From Hysterangium stoloniferum (Eukaryota; Basidiomycota; Agaricomycetes; Hysterangiales; Hysterangiaceae), in the NCBI GenBank assembly GCA_015178975.1, contig WHVD01000259.1:1-64000 (forward strand): a stretch of 64,000 nt of DNA, read 5' to 3'. The notes below the pieces were generated by a model. The model was not told the origin of the DNA, made no database searches, and saw nothing but the letters and a program-made list of their open reading frames with translations. Positions 50,131-62,720 of this stretch are shown piece by piece (position 1 is the first letter of the stretch; every line of letters begins with the position of its first letter). Position numbers and translations under genes: made by a program.

Positions 50131-50738
50131 TATTAACAAGGATTAATCGAGATAGCTTTCAGCACAAAAGGCTAAAATGAGAATAACAGTTATATAAACG
50201 TTAGCTACTGTCACATGCAAGCGCCGCTTATACATTGGGTATATATCGGAAGGCCGGCTCCACCTTGAAGGAGTTCTCACATAAATTGAATATCCAAAGT
50301 AATCAGTAATCAATTAATCAATGGTGATCATTATGTACGAGGTATTGTTAGACTCGTATGCCAATACGTTAGAATCTAGATCGGGGAGTGGCTCACTTAA
50401 GAAGTCGCCCACGTAGTTACTTTCGTATATCTAATTTTATAAAAAGATCTCGCAATCATAAAACATAGTACCTATAAAACACAGTGTATGAGCCTACCTT
50501 TTTGTCCTGACGATAACATCAATTATCGACGATGACGGTGAGTCTTTTTATTACCAGCTTAACGCATTTTACGCTACATGAAAATAATGAGTGAGTGCCG
50601 CTACATGACAACTGCAGGTAAACTGATGATACTGTAGATTGAGATCTTCGAGAACTCATCCTGCTATAGTGACAGCAATGTGTGCATTTTCGTGATATAA
50701 GTACAAGACTGATTTGTGGGGCTTAAGATTAGTCAAGG
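50131..50738. other. Spacer upstream of the aldo-keto reductase gene
   Basis: About 600 bp with no recognised gene; it contains the 3' end of SDR 2 and the promoter of the reductase gene. Confidence 0.6.
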
Positions 50739-51893
50739 TCAAAACCCTGTTCCCAAGCTCCAGTCTTTCCATTCCTGCAATAGAACTTTTCGAGTGTCTA
50801 CTGCGTTGCTAATTGAATTATATGCATCATCGCCAAGGGCTATCCCAAACGGCATCGGTTTTCCAGAGGCATATCCGCTATGCGTCAAAAGATCTACTAT
50901 GCGTTCAGCACCCTTCTTAGGATCGCCAGGTTGCTCTGGAGGTGTGAAGGAGGCCAGAGTCTCTTCATAGTCTGGAATTTTGTTCAAGGGCACGACAGGT
51001 ACCTGTGAAAATGTTATTAAAAGCTGGTATAAACAGTGGGAGGTGGAAACCAAGCTAAAAACGACGAACCGCAAACACATCAGTGTGGAAACTTCCAGGC
51101 TCTATGCATGTCACTTCGATACCAAAAGGTTGGACTTCGGCGGCTAGAGTTCTAGATAGAGCTGAATTGTTCATATGAGTTCAAAAATGATAGTCTGCCC
51201 ATAAAAACAATGGTAACGTACAAAGTAAAGCCGCCTTAGCAGATGTATAACTTCCGATACCTAGGCACGTCGACTTAAATGAAGGTCCAATGGTTACCAG
51301 TTCTGGTTACCTGGGAATGTAAGGTGTGCTCCTTGAGACCCAATCATTGCCACGACACCCGTCTTCCTTTCCCTTAGATGTGGGAGAAATGCCCGCGTAA
51401 TATTTACTAAAAACCGATCAGCGGTCACAATCAACTACATCAGAGACCCGTACATGGTCCAAATACGAGTGTCTGATACTGCTTCAAAACTTCTTCTGGT
51501 CTGAAGATATGTCATGAGATATAAAGGCTTTTTATTCAAGACCAGTAACCCCTACGAAAGCTCCTCAAATGTGCCAAATTGCACGTATCCGGCATTGTTG
51601 CATATTATGTCCACATGTCCGTAGGCTTCGATTGCCTCATGGGCAAATGTTTCGATGTCTTCTTTGGATGCGGTGACATCCAATGAAAGGGCACGAGCTC
51701 CTTGTGCTACAAGGTCTGCAAGACGTTCTTCGGCGTTGCCGCGACACGTTGCTATAACCTTATGGCCTCTCTGCAGAGCACCTAGTAGAGTTAAAGTGTA
51801 ATACTATAATGTGGCAAAATAACAAGACATACTAAGACAAACATCTTTTCCGAACCCAGAGCTGCATCCTGTAATCACCCATACAATCGTCAT
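50739..51893 (-). CDS. Classical short-chain dehydrogenase/reductase (SDR 2)
   Basis: Seven exons (51893-51833, 51781-51556, 51500-51454, 51406-51311, 51260-51222, 51161-51070, 51002-50739), 274 residues. Motifs are TGCSSGFG, ICNNAG and YTSAK (Tyr148, Lys152), at the same residue numbers as in SDR 1. The C-terminal region (EQPGDPKKGAERIVDLLTHS, EWKDWSLGTGF) also corresponds. Sequence differs throughout (for example KVIATCRGNAEERLADLVAQ against KVIATCRGDPNTRLIDLIAK), so the duplication is not recent. It is the most upstream of the three oxidoreductase genes. Confidence 0.92.
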
Positions 51894-52618
51894 AATAATG
51901 TTGTAGAAACGTTGGGCTTTGAGATGATGGTTACTAATAGACCACGACTATCCCTTATATCCCCCACCCGAATGCTTGGCCGATCACCGCGGCTAATGCT
52001 AAGACACTGGGTGGTAAAAGATAAATTCACCGCTTAATGATATATTTAAAATTGCCCACTCTTTGTCTTTGTCCATGTTTGGGTGAGTGGACCCCCGGTG
52101 GACGCGAATCCAGGGGCCACAGGCTCCATTGCGCAAAACACATGAGCGAGCCCCAACAGCATGCCAAACTAATAGTAAATACATGAAAAATCAATTTAAA
52201 CTACGAGTTTTAGGGCAATAAAGGAGCAGGAAAGGGTGGGATGGCGGGAAAAAGAAAATTACTCAAGGAAAGCCTGAGCAATCCTTGAGGGCCGGCACCA
52301 ATTAGTTTAAGGTCATTACAAAACCTTAGGGTTTTATTTTATTTTTAAACCTATGTTCAAACTTGAGGTTTCTATAAGGGGTAAACAACAAGTTTGGATC
52401 ACGTCTAAACTAGAATTAAAAGGAGTTGTAAGTGTATAAGTTTGGGGCCTAATTATACCTGAAGTATAGTCTTAGGTTTAGATGTTGCTTTCCACAGATA
52501 TCCACACTTTGAGTTTACATTCTTACTTGAACTTATGTCTATAATTGAAGTAATAACTGAGTTCAAATCCATTTTAGGACTTAAAGTTTTGTAAACAGGT
52601 TTAGATAATATTTTAGTG
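51894..52618. other. Transition into the repeat-rich end
   Basis: About 725 bp; AT-rich and CpG-poor from about 52190 onward, with no recognised gene. A 61-codon minus-strand frame (52184-51999) has no motif. Confidence 0.5.
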
Positions 52619-53341
52619 TGTTACGACCGTGTTGCAACCCTATCAGTCCCGAGGTTATCGCCACTTATCAACGGTTCAAGTCACCATCTCGGAAACCATC
52701 GGCCCTGAAGCTGACAAATGTTTTCGCGAAGATCAAACTCCATTTACGCCCACGTCAAAATAACTCGTATTGTCTGGTCAAACTTTGATATGTCCCCTTT
52801 TATTATGTTGATCCGTTCAATCTTATGTTTCACATATGTCTATCTATATTTGTAGTCCTTGAACTATTTCCTTTTATCGTAATCCCGCTCTCGGTTATCA
52901 TCGGCCTCCTAACTAATCATAAACTTCCCGTTCCTAGTCAAGCTTATTGTTAATACCGTTTTCCGCCCTTCTCCCCATTAGTATTTTCTAGACGCCTGTT
53001 ACTTGTATATGAACCTGCTGTAGTTGTAGTTACTAGGCAATCAGAATATCGACTCAGAATACCCTCATACACCTGTAATAGTCTCATACTAAGAATCCCC
53101 CCATCCGCCTCCGCGTGCGCTCGCCCACTCCCGGCCCCGACCCCTTGGCCCGACGCTCAACTTGTCCTTCGGTTCCAATCGGTATCTCACTGAAAAGAAC
53201 TCTTTAGGATTAGTCTTCGCCCGCCTGAAATCTAAGGACACCCTACGGATATTTGCGAGGGTGCAGCACATAAGCTGAAGCCAAGTCCTTCCGATTGGTC
53301 CCTGTCGGCCACCGACATTAGTCAGTTTTCAGTTCTTAACA
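52619..53341 (+). repeat. Solo LTR of gypsy family A with target duplication
   Basis: This 723-bp LTR runs from TGTTACGACC to CTTAACA and is flanked by the 5-bp direct repeat TAGTG (52614-52618 and 53342-53346). Along its length it matches, with scattered differences, the reverse complement of the LTR at 3293-4013. No internal sequence remains, so it was left by LTR-LTR recombination. Confidence 0.94.
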
Positions 53342-54495
53342 TAGTGCCACCTTAAATGCTGTAACTCCTGATGTGTGATTGGCAATGTTCATATGTATCA
53401 CACTTGGCCTCCACTAAGAATCCTTTGAGATTTTGGATCCGAGGCTTTGTCCAGTGTATGTATATAGTGTAACTTTGAAGTGACCAGCAGTGTGGTTTGG
53501 AGTCAATAGCATATATGCAAAGTTGGAAACCTGTCATCAAATAGGCTCACTGGGTCCGGTTCACACAGTTGATAGGACCACGGTGTATTGCTCAATGAGC
53601 TAGTGAACAGTCTACATGGTGGGCAGCATATGGTAAGGAAAGAGAAGGCAAACTACCTAGGCTATATATGTATGCTGTGATCATGTGCCAAGAACAAAAG
53701 GGACAGAACAATAAGAGTGGAACAAAAAGAGAATGTGTAAGACTGGGGTGCCAGGCTTACAAAAGTAATTTGTATATGCTAATAGAGTATATTTGTTACC
53801 AATACATATTACAGGTGTGTGATGTAATAATACTATCACAGAAGCTGTGAACTGGACAGATCCAAACAGTCACAAGATGAGATATGATATGATAACTAAT
53901 CATACATTATCATATTCTAACAGGAAAGTGACTAGAGTCAAAACAGGAGAAGATGGTAAGAAGGAGTTGGGTCCCACATATCAGGCACTTGTAATATTAG
54001 TGCTGGAGGTGCCTAACATTTTGCCTACTCAGTTTGTCACATTGGCAAAGCATGTTGTCCTCACTGTCTGCTATCTTCACTCAAGGACACAAGGCTCTAT
54101 GTATAAACTCTTCTTCTTGCTCATACTCTCTTACAAATAGAAAAGGTGAGATCTCTTTTAGTGATAAATTGACTCAGGTTGTCACATCGGTATAGGCTTA
54201 TTTATAGAAGCTCCAATGATCATCCATTGGAGCCTACAGTATAAGAGTTAAACTTGTTTAATGTCCAAAAGGTGGGTCAAGAGTGATCGGATGTATATAT
54301 GTACATAGTATCTTTTAAGCATCTACCATATTATTAAATATAAACTTCTCCAATTTTGTGTAGTCCAGTGGAATTCCATATTCCTGTATCTTTCTTGTAA
54401 TTAGCTAGAGCATGATACAATTCAAAATCCACAAAACTGCTGGATGTGGTTGTTGGAAGGGCCACCTCAACAGGGCCTGTGGTACTCACACAAGA
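53342..54495. other. AT-rich, CpG-poor decayed stretch
   Basis: About 1.15 kb without a recognised gene. A frame at 53847-54140 (97 codons) carries no motif. Base composition resembles the neighbouring gypsy fossil. Confidence 0.5.
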
Positions 54496-55103
54496 TGTTA
54501 TGACCTGTTCCCAGATACTTTAATATCCAATATTATCCAACATATCTGACTTTCTGCCCCAAGTCTCTGATCTGACTTCCCGTCTCAATATCCAATCTTG
54601 ACTTCTGACTACAGAATATTTATAGTTCCATACTTCCAGATCTCATCCTTGTTCTACATTTGGTAACTTGTCCATTGACAAGTATTCACTCATTTGCTTA
54701 TTGTATTTCCCATTTAAGAAATAATTTCCTTAGCCCATCTTATTGTATTCCCATTTTGGAATACTACCAATTCCATCTTATTGTGGTCTTAGTTTGTAGT
54801 ACAATAATGAGAAAACTTATATTAGTTTCTGCAATTTGTACTTTACCTTAGATCTGATATTGACTTAGTTTCTTATTCCTTCTTTCTCTCTGTATGCTCA
54901 ATATTTGGAACTCTTCAGAACTCTGAATATCTATAGTCTTCCAGTATAAATCCCATCTTTGAAATTAAGGACATTCTGAGTGTTTATGAAGAGGCATAGC
55001 ACATAAGCTATGTAAAGCCAATATCCTGAACCTATCTGAGGTTTCTGAGTTCCCAGACATTTCCCAATAGTTCCAGAATAAGTTCCTGACATGGCACTTA
55101 ACA
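54496..55103 (+). repeat. 5' LTR of gypsy family B, plus-strand copy
   Basis: 608 bp, from TGTTATGACC to GGCACTTAACA; family member of the solo LTRs at 4243-5332 and of the partial LTR at 63639. The upstream flank is CAAGA; no matching duplication remains because the 3' end of the element is gone. Confidence 0.9.
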
Positions 55104-57134
55104 GTATATCAGATCTCAACTCTGTGACTCACTCATCATGGGTCTCAAATGCAAAGCTGCCAAAGGACCATCCCAACTTCAATCCCCATTGCAACTTTAT
55201 ACATACCACTCAACCTGAAACCCCAGCTCAGCTGATAGCATCAGCTTCCATTGAAGAATTTACTGAGGTGGCAAAAGATCCTGACACTCCTGATGTTTCT
55301 GATGACAACATAGAAGAACAACTGGACAAATCAAAAAAGAAATCTTCTGATGAACTGACTGAAATGATGTTTATCAATTCCATTGTGAAATTCACTGACT
55401 ATCTGAAATCTGCTGAGGAAAGCAAAGAATCATCCCACACTGGATTCAAAGAACCTGAACCATTTACTGGCAAGGATCTGAAAAAATTGAAGAACTTCCT
55501 TCTCCAATGCCATTTCAGTTTCTGTGATTGACCCTCTGCATTCAAGTCTGACAGTCAAAAAGTCAATTTCATGCTCTCATATCTTAAGGATACCACTCAG
55601 GATTGGTTTGAACCCATACTATCCAGAATATCTGATGAGACACCTGTATGGCTTGATGACTGGGACAAATTTGTGGAAGAACTGGAAACTAACTTTGGAC
55701 CTTATGATCAGTCTGGCAAAGCAGAAAATGAACTAATGATGCTCAAGATGGAGGACAATCAATGAGTTTCCAATTATCTCATCAAGTTCAATACATCTCA
55801 CTGCATGCTGTGGATGGGACAATTATGCCTCAGGCACCAATTCTATATGGGTCTTCCATCATGTCTAAGGATAACATCTGCAAAGAAGGAAAGCCAAAAA
55901 CTTTCCAACTTATGTGGATGAAAGCTCAGACATCCGATGCCTGCTACTGGGAATGAAAAGTGGAAATTTCCCAAGAAAATCCCACAAAATGTTCTCAAGA
56001 TAATAAGGCATCATCAAGCAAGCCTTCTGGCAATAACTCTGGCAATAATACTGGCAAATCAAATTCTGATTTAAAAAAAGACAAGAAATCCAACAAGGAA
56101 AAACAGTCAACTTCTGATAAACCCAACATTTCCCATTTGTTGGGTAGTAAACTCACCCTGAAGGAGAAACAACAACACATGGATAACAACCTTTGCCTTT
56201 TCTGTGGGAAAGGCAGACACAAGGTTTCTGACTGCACCGTTAAGTTAAACACTTCCAAAGCTTGCATGGCAACTTCCACTATGGCTCCTACACCCAAAGA
56301 AAAACCCACCATGGAGTCAAAAAAACCCACTGGAATCTGCACAGACAGAGGGTTGCATTGACTCTCTCTGTGTTTCTGAGATTATCCATCTCAACATATC
56401 TACTCTCTCTAATCCCGACTTATTATTTATAAAACTCATTTCTGACCTTCTTGGAAATTTAGTGTTCCAAGCTCTAATAGATTCTGCCTCCACACACTGT
56501 TTTGTAGATACCACCTTTGCCATGAAACATAATCTGAAACTCCTTCTATTCCTGCAATTTCTTTGCATCTGTTTGATGGCACTAGCAACATGGCAATTAC
56601 TTAAGCCTGTGACATGTCTATCCAGTTCCTGTGTGGAACATCCCAGATGGTTACTTTTTTCATAACACAGTTGGACTCTAGCTGTTCAGTCGTTCCTGGA
56701 TACAACTGGCTCACCCAATATAATCCATTGATTGACTGGGTATTGGGCAGTATTAATTTCTGGATTCCTGACACTTCCATTCTTCCTGCAGCATCTAATC
56801 TGGCCAGAGCCTCTTCAGTCTCAACAGCATCTCCAGCTTCTACCAAAACCTCTGAACCTCTGAAAATCTCTCTCATCAATGCTGTGGCATTTGTTAGGGT
56901 GAGTAAACTGGATGGATCACAGTGTTTTTTGATCAGCTTAAAAGTTGATGAAGCATCTGGATGTTTTGCAACTCCAAAATTATCTGAGCTATGTAAAAGC
57001 TGACCTGGAAAGAGTTCCCGAAAAATACCATGATTTCATGGATATTTTCAGTAAGCAGAAAGCTGACCGGCTTCCACCACATAGGCCTTACAACTTAAAA
57101 AATCAACATTGACCCCAGTTCAAACTCTCCATTA
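54496..57134 (+). mobile_element. Gypsy family B fossil, plus-strand copy (LTR, gag, start of pol)
   Basis: The copy starts with an LTR (54496-55103), continues with gag (first Met inside the LTR end, MALNSISDLN; capsid-like EPEPFTGKDLKKLKNFLLQC; zinc knuckle CLFCGKGRHKVSDC) and the protease end of pol (LIDSASTHCFVDT, then KADRLPPHRPYNL), and stops at the transposon boundary. It belongs to the same clade as family A but is clearly separate. It looks old: several breaks and heavy loss of CpG. The 3' half is missing. Confidence 0.9.
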
Positions 57135-57161
57135 AGGTAGGCATCATCAGAAACCAGCACC
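57135..57161 (+). repeat. Left terminal inverted repeat of the DNA transposon
   Basis: 27 bp beginning AGGTAGGCATCATCAG; two mismatches to the reverse complement of 60492-60518. Confidence 0.9.
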
Positions 57162-57509
57162 TTTATGTAAGCATATTATGTAAGTGCCAGGAGTGGCAAA
57201 ATCTGAGGTCGAGCAAAAATTTTTTGGATCTTTGCCCCCATTGATAAGAAGGATGTTGTAAAAGAAAGCATTAATGATTGAATTACCGCTGAGGTGATCA
57301 TGTGTCCATGCTTACTGTTCAGTCTGGATTATGTGATCAAGCTTATTGTTACTCGATCAGGTCCACAATGGGAAGAAGTAAAAGTAGATAGGAAATGTAT
57401 ACTACAAAGTGAAGACATTTATGCTGATATTTGTCCTAGGAAGTTGTACCTGGGCATAGAAGCCTCATTTCCAACAAAGGAAGAGTATTTTACGGTACAT
57501 GTATATATC

Positions 57510-60157
57510 CTACTTCTTATTAAACTCGTCTTTGAGCTTTTTGAGAACATCAGGAGGGAGGGTCCAGTGGCTATGATATTTCCTGTTGGCCCACACTGCA
57601 ATAGGACCAGAGACACCTTGCAAGTATGCATTGATAAATCGTGCTGCTCTGTTGGCATATCTACTCACAAAAAAACAGTTATAATGTGATATTAGATAAA
57701 CAGAATTACTTACCTTCATATTTGAAGAAGAGGTACATTGTCAAGGCTGTTCTTTACATTCTGCTCCATCTCCTTGATATCAGATGTTTTCGGGCTGTTC
57801 CGATAAGTAAGTTTGGAGGCGACCAAATACTGTTCTATAAAATTTAGTTCACAGTGATACTTTGGATAAAAGTCACAAATGTGGCCTCATGAAGTTATTA
57901 GTTCCTCAAGGTGAGATTTCTGATTTTTAAAATCAGGCTGTATGAACAATAGCCGTTGACAGCAGCAATCAGTCTTTCCCAGTTGACATTTGAAGCCATC
58001 ACATTGGGCATTCAATCCCTTTTCTGGCCAGAGACCTCGTTCATGAATGATGTTTTCCATTCCTTTGAACCATCCCAGCATGGTTGGGTGATCTGCTTCA
58101 AAATAAAATTTCTGGAATGTCTTGTCCCTGCCAAAAGTTGTTGTTCGCATTTTGGGTCCTTCTTTATGGTGGCACCATGTTGGGTGTGGATTCTTGGGCA
58201 TTTTTCGAGCTGATAGAGCATCTGGTGCTTGTTTCTGGTGACTCGGGGCATTATCAAACAAAAACAGTCCTTGTGCAAAGTTATTTGTTTTTCCTTCAAA
58301 GATATCTATGGCATGATCAACTCGGTGGATGAGATCTTCACCAGAAAAATATCCATCGCGGTTCTTTCCTGCTTTAAAGAGGATATGTGCTTCACTGGGA
58401 AACATCAAAGCCTATTTGACAGCTCTTAAAACCATGGACTTACTCATCACCATCTTTCAACTGACCCCACTCTGTTGTTAAAAAGTCTGATACCATGAGG
58501 GACTGCCCTTCCCCCTTCTTTTCCATCATCGCTTTTTCTGTTGTGTGAACCCACTTTGTTTTCCTGCAATAATTTTCGTAAAATGTCGACTCATCATGTG
58601 TCACAAGAATTAAATGGAATCGCACTCTGGGGACAGCAAAGGCTGGTCCTGGTCTTGAAACTTCATTGCCGTCATTATTGTAGATTGTGAATTTCTTCTC
58701 ATATTCTTTCCATCGTGCAACAAAACCTTCTTGGTACTTGACAATGTCTTCCCTTTCATGACCATCAATGTACATTCCATTCTGTTTCCATGTATACCGC
58801 CAGCTAAGTTTCTTCAGCCACCTCTGTGCAGTTCACAACTGAATCTCTCTTGCCTTTCCAGTTGCATTGAGTTGTTCTTGAACCTCTGGAGTTGCTATGT
58901 AATCCACAACATCCTGTGCACAGATGTAGCCATTCTTTGCGATCTCGGTAAGGTGCAGCTGAATTTCTTGTGCAAAATCTTCATCATCAAGAATAGGTGA
59001 GTGAAATGTGCCATATTGATGGAGAGGAAGCTTCCCAGTGGAAAGATATCATCGAAGCCAAGTGCGAATGTTTCTGGCATGGTAGACACCATCTCCTGCA
59101 GCCTTTGCAGCCAGTAACGATGCTTTGCACCATGAGTATGAGAGCTGATGGTCCAAATAAAGGTTTAGTGTCCCCACCATAGCTGTGATTTGAACATGAA
59201 AGAAGACACCAATTATTTTGTCACAGCTTGCAATGTTGAGCTTTACCCGAGTGTGCCGCAGTGCTGGGAAGTCTTTGTAACACAATCCATTTAGTAAGTC
59301 ATCTGTTTCATTTTCGGGAATTGTGTCTTGAAGGTCCTTTGATTTCTTCAGTTCATGCAGGAGTTCTTCAACACAATCTTTGGCAGATTTTCTGTGAGGT
59401 AAAGCCACTGGCTCCGAGACAGCTTGTACCTGAGATGCACTATTTAGGGAATCAAATGTCAAATGTGGAGGATCCCTTGTCTTTGACTTGCTATTTTCGA
59501 AGGCAGTGGTTTCCTACATCCAGGTGTAAGTTTCAACCACAACAGCAGGGTTTTTTTTGTGAAATGTATACTTACATAACTCTCTCCATCCTCAGAAAAT
59601 AATATTTGGAGGTGTTCTTGTGCCTCCTTCATGCTTTCATCTTCAAAATCTCTATCTCCATCCAAATCCAAGTCAGAACTTTCATGAACAGTGTCATGAA
59701 CAGTGGGTTGTACCACTCTGTGTCCTGAGTTCGCAAAAAAAGACTGAATAAACTGTTGTCCAGTGTCACCAAGCTTCCTTCATTTCTGAGCATGGTAGCA
59801 TTTGGTTTGTGGTGCATTGCCAGTGTAGTGTCGTTTGCGATTTGGCTGTCCTTGTGCAGCCTCCCATTCTGCTTTGACAGCAGCAAGCTGTACTTGAGCA
59901 AGGATTTGACTGAACATGAAGATATCAGTCTCTGTCCGGACATTTCCAGTCTCTTCTTCATTATCTGATTCATCCTCATCCATGTCTGAGCCCAGGTCCT
60001 CCAGAATAAAGAAACATTGCTCAGGATTTTGTATTGTATTTTGCTCAAAATCTGGGTCTTCTGTTGCAGTAATGTCCTCCACTGAAGGCTTCTGCCTTGC
60101 TTTAGCCTCCTGGAGGTTTTTTACTCTTGCTGTCTTTGCTTTAGATGGCCTGTTCAT
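57510..60157 (-). pseudogene. DDE transposase gene, disrupted
   Basis: Segments in order: an acidic N-terminus from the Met at 60157 (MNRPSKAKTARVKNLQ), a helix-rich DNA-binding part (NIRTWL, YLSTGKLPLHQYGTFHSPIL, EIQLHLTEIAKNGYI, TAQRWLKKLSWRYTWKQNG), first catalytic Asp in LVTHDESTFYEN, second in LFLFDNAPSH, the acidic third position in YPKYHCELNFIEQY, and a C-terminal helix set (RYANRAARFINAYLQGVSGP). Introns are plausible, e.g. after KDGD near 58440. At least three in-frame TGA codons lie at about 59051, 58835 and 57889, each where a CGA arginine codon could have decayed, so this copy should not make active enzyme. The architecture is that of a large transposase family common in mushrooms. 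Confidence 0.85.
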
Positions 60158-60491
60158 GATTTAGTGCCAGTTTTACACATTTTTTTCGCTCATGTGCTGG
60201 CAGTGATATGGACATGTGATGTATTACATAAGTGGCAAAATATCTGAAGCCCAAATTTCTTTTTGTCTTTTCCTTTTTCCAATATGAAAATAAAGTCATT
60301 TCTGAGGTCTTTGATTTTCAAAAATTGTGTGCCTAATATCTCCATGAATATTTAATTTTTTTAATATTTGTCTCCTGGGAAATGGAGAATGACATGGCTT
60401 CTTATATTCCTAGAGCTCAAAAGTGCAACAGATGTGTTGTGGTCGTCGTTATTAAGGTCGGTGTTGGCAGACCATTTGGATTACATAATGG

Positions 60492-60518
60492 GGTGCTGGT
60501 TCCTGATGACGCCTACCT
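60492..60518 (-). repeat. Right terminal inverted repeat of the DNA transposon
   Basis: 27 bp; read on the minus strand it begins AGGTAGGCGTCATCAG and pairs with 57135-57161. Confidence 0.9.
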
Positions 60519-61236
60519 TATTAGTGCCAGAGTTGCTGGTGTTATTGCCTGAGTTGTTGCTGGAAGACTTGCTAGTCAACGCCTTGTTGTTCTGAGAACG
60601 TTCTGTCAGATTCTCTCAGGAGACCTCGGCTTTTTGTTCCCAATAACGGGCATCAGATGTCTGAGCTTTAATCTGCATGAGTTGGAGAGTTTTCAGCTTT
60701 CCATCTTTGCAGATCTTGTCTTTAAGGCGTGACAGAAGTCCCTTATAGAAATGATGCCTGAGGGCGGAATCGTCCCATCCACATCATGCAGTGAGGGTAT
60801 TGAACTTGACGAGATAATCGGAAACTCGTTGATTGTCCTTCATATTAAGCGTCATTAATTCATTTTCCACTTCACCAGATTGATCGTAAGGCCCGAAATT
60901 AGTTTCCAGTTCTTCCACAAATGTGTCCCAGTCATTGAGCCATATGGGTGTCTCGTCGGATATTCCAGATAGTCTGGGTTCGAACCAATCCTGAGTGGTA
61001 TCCTTGAGATAAGAGAGTGCGAAATTGACTTTTCGACTGTTGGATTTAAATGCAGCGGGTTGATCACGGAAACTGAAATGCCATTGGAGAAGGACATTCT
61101 TCAATTTTTTCAGATCCTTGCCGGTAAATGGTTCAGGTTTTTTGACTCTGGTGCAGGATGATTCTTTACTTTCCTCAGTGGATTTCAAATAGTCAGTGAA
61201 TTTCACAATGGAGTTGATAAACAACATTTCAGTCAG

Positions 61237-62637
61237 TGTAAGTTTGTTACTAGGAATATACCTAATAACCTGCGTGCAATGGTCAAGTCTTTATGACAGT
61301 CACTGACACCAGTCGTTCTTGAAACCAGTCTATAACCAAACACACTCAGAGTGAGAGGCTAGAGATTGGACCTTGGATGATGTAAATGAAGATGAAGACA
61401 AAAGGCTGATGTAAGCCCAATGTCGAGGAGTGTAGAACTTCAACAATAAGAGACACTTTAGTATCCCTTACTGGTCATAGGAGTGAGACTGAGAGTAAGA
61501 CTTAAGAGATTGTCCTTAAGAATGAGCTTCGAAATGAGATACAACGAAATTGCTTGTCCAATAGTGGGCAAAAGAGAGGCCCTTATATACATGAGAGAGC
61601 ACAAGCCAAATCAAACATCTACAAACAACAACACAATAACGATGTGATATGGTGTGAGTCATCTCTGAGTCATCACAATAGGAGTGTTAGTAAAGCTGTG
61701 AACAATAATAGGGGGAGGCTGTGCTGAAAAATAAGAGAATGACAAACAAAAGATGAGATCAGACATGTGATACAGATAAATGGGGAAACACAATAGAACA
61801 ATAGGGGAAGTGAGTCGGACAATAGGAGAGATGAAGTAATAGAAGTGATGGTTGATGAAACATCAATGATATGAGTCAGAAACACTCAAGAATCCCATGA
61901 TAATGCATCACCCTCAAATGCTATGCTTGATTTCAAAATCTTGACAATATTACCAATTGATGAACCGAGATTGGATATGTTCTGTTCCTAGTTTTGCAAT
62001 ATAAGGAGGGAATGCAATCAATCACCATTTTAGAACCAGGTGGTGAGTAGGCTCTACAACCACGTAAGGAACATGAATCGACAACGACCTCGACGAGGCT
62101 CTACTTGACTTCCCTGTCGTGAATAACTTGGGTCCTCTGTGATCTCCTATTGGAGTGAACGTTGCCATGTAACAGATTCCTGATGACGGTGGGGAACAGT
62201 CCTGCTGGAACACTCGATTGAATCAATAGTGGAGGATTTCAGAGGAGCCATCATAGTGTTGTATATGAATGAAGGCAGGATCGTCTGGAGCATATGGGAG
62301 TTGAATACCTTGTCAACGGAGGAAACGATGGTATTTCTTGGAGGAGCATGAGTGGGCTGGTAGGGGCTTAGGAATGATGTCTGAGGATGAGGAGAAATGA
62401 GATATTATTGGCTGGAGTTCTATTTGGGAGTGAAGAGTCAGTTTTGAGTAGGAACTGAGGGTTACTTTGGAGGATGATGCAATGTTGAACATGATGGAGG
62501 TTTGGTCATCTGTTTGATGAAACTGATTTGGCTGTGTAGAAGTCACCTTGAGTGCCAAAGTATATATAAGAATTTGTGCTTGTGACATGACTTGAAACTA
62601 TTGCCATATAGGTTACTTTCCGATTGAACTCTCTACA
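61237..62637 (-). mobile_element. 1.4-kb LTR-like insertion in gag
   Basis: The insertion starts TGTAAG and ends CTACA on the plus strand, so both termini read TGTA...TACA. Gag sequence is continuous across it: CATTTCAGTCAG on the left and TTCATCGGAAGATTTC on the right. Flanking bases TCAG(T) and TCGG(T) fit a 4-5 bp target duplication with one change. On the minus strand a TATATAAGGGCC box lies near 61575. It may be a long solo LTR or a non-autonomous LTR element; the internal frames (62588-62313, 62213-62022) have no known motif. Confidence 0.7.
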
Positions 62638-62720
62638 TCGGTTCATCGGAAGATTTCTTTTTTGATGTCACCGGCTGATCTTCTGCTTCATTGTCAGAAG
62701 TGTTGGGATTGTTGGGATCC

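Larger units (their letters stand above)
57135..60518 (-). mobile_element. TIR DNA transposon flanked by TA, Tc1/mariner-like
   Basis: The element is 3384 bp. Its ends are inverted repeats, AGGTAGGC[A/G]TCATCAG followed by AACCAGCACC on the inner side, matching at 25 of 27 positions. TA lies directly outside both ends (57133-57134 and 60519-60520). It carries one transposase gene on the minus strand, filling most of its length. TA duplication and the DDE-type transposase suggest the Tc1/mariner/pogo superfamily in the wide sense; I cannot name the family. The sequences flanking the two ends come from two different, opposed gypsy copies. Confidence 0.88.

Noticed and set aside
60970-61000. GTTCGAACC, tRNA T-loop-like
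   Set aside because: It lies in the gag fossil (FEP motif) and has no acceptor stem or anticodon arm around it.
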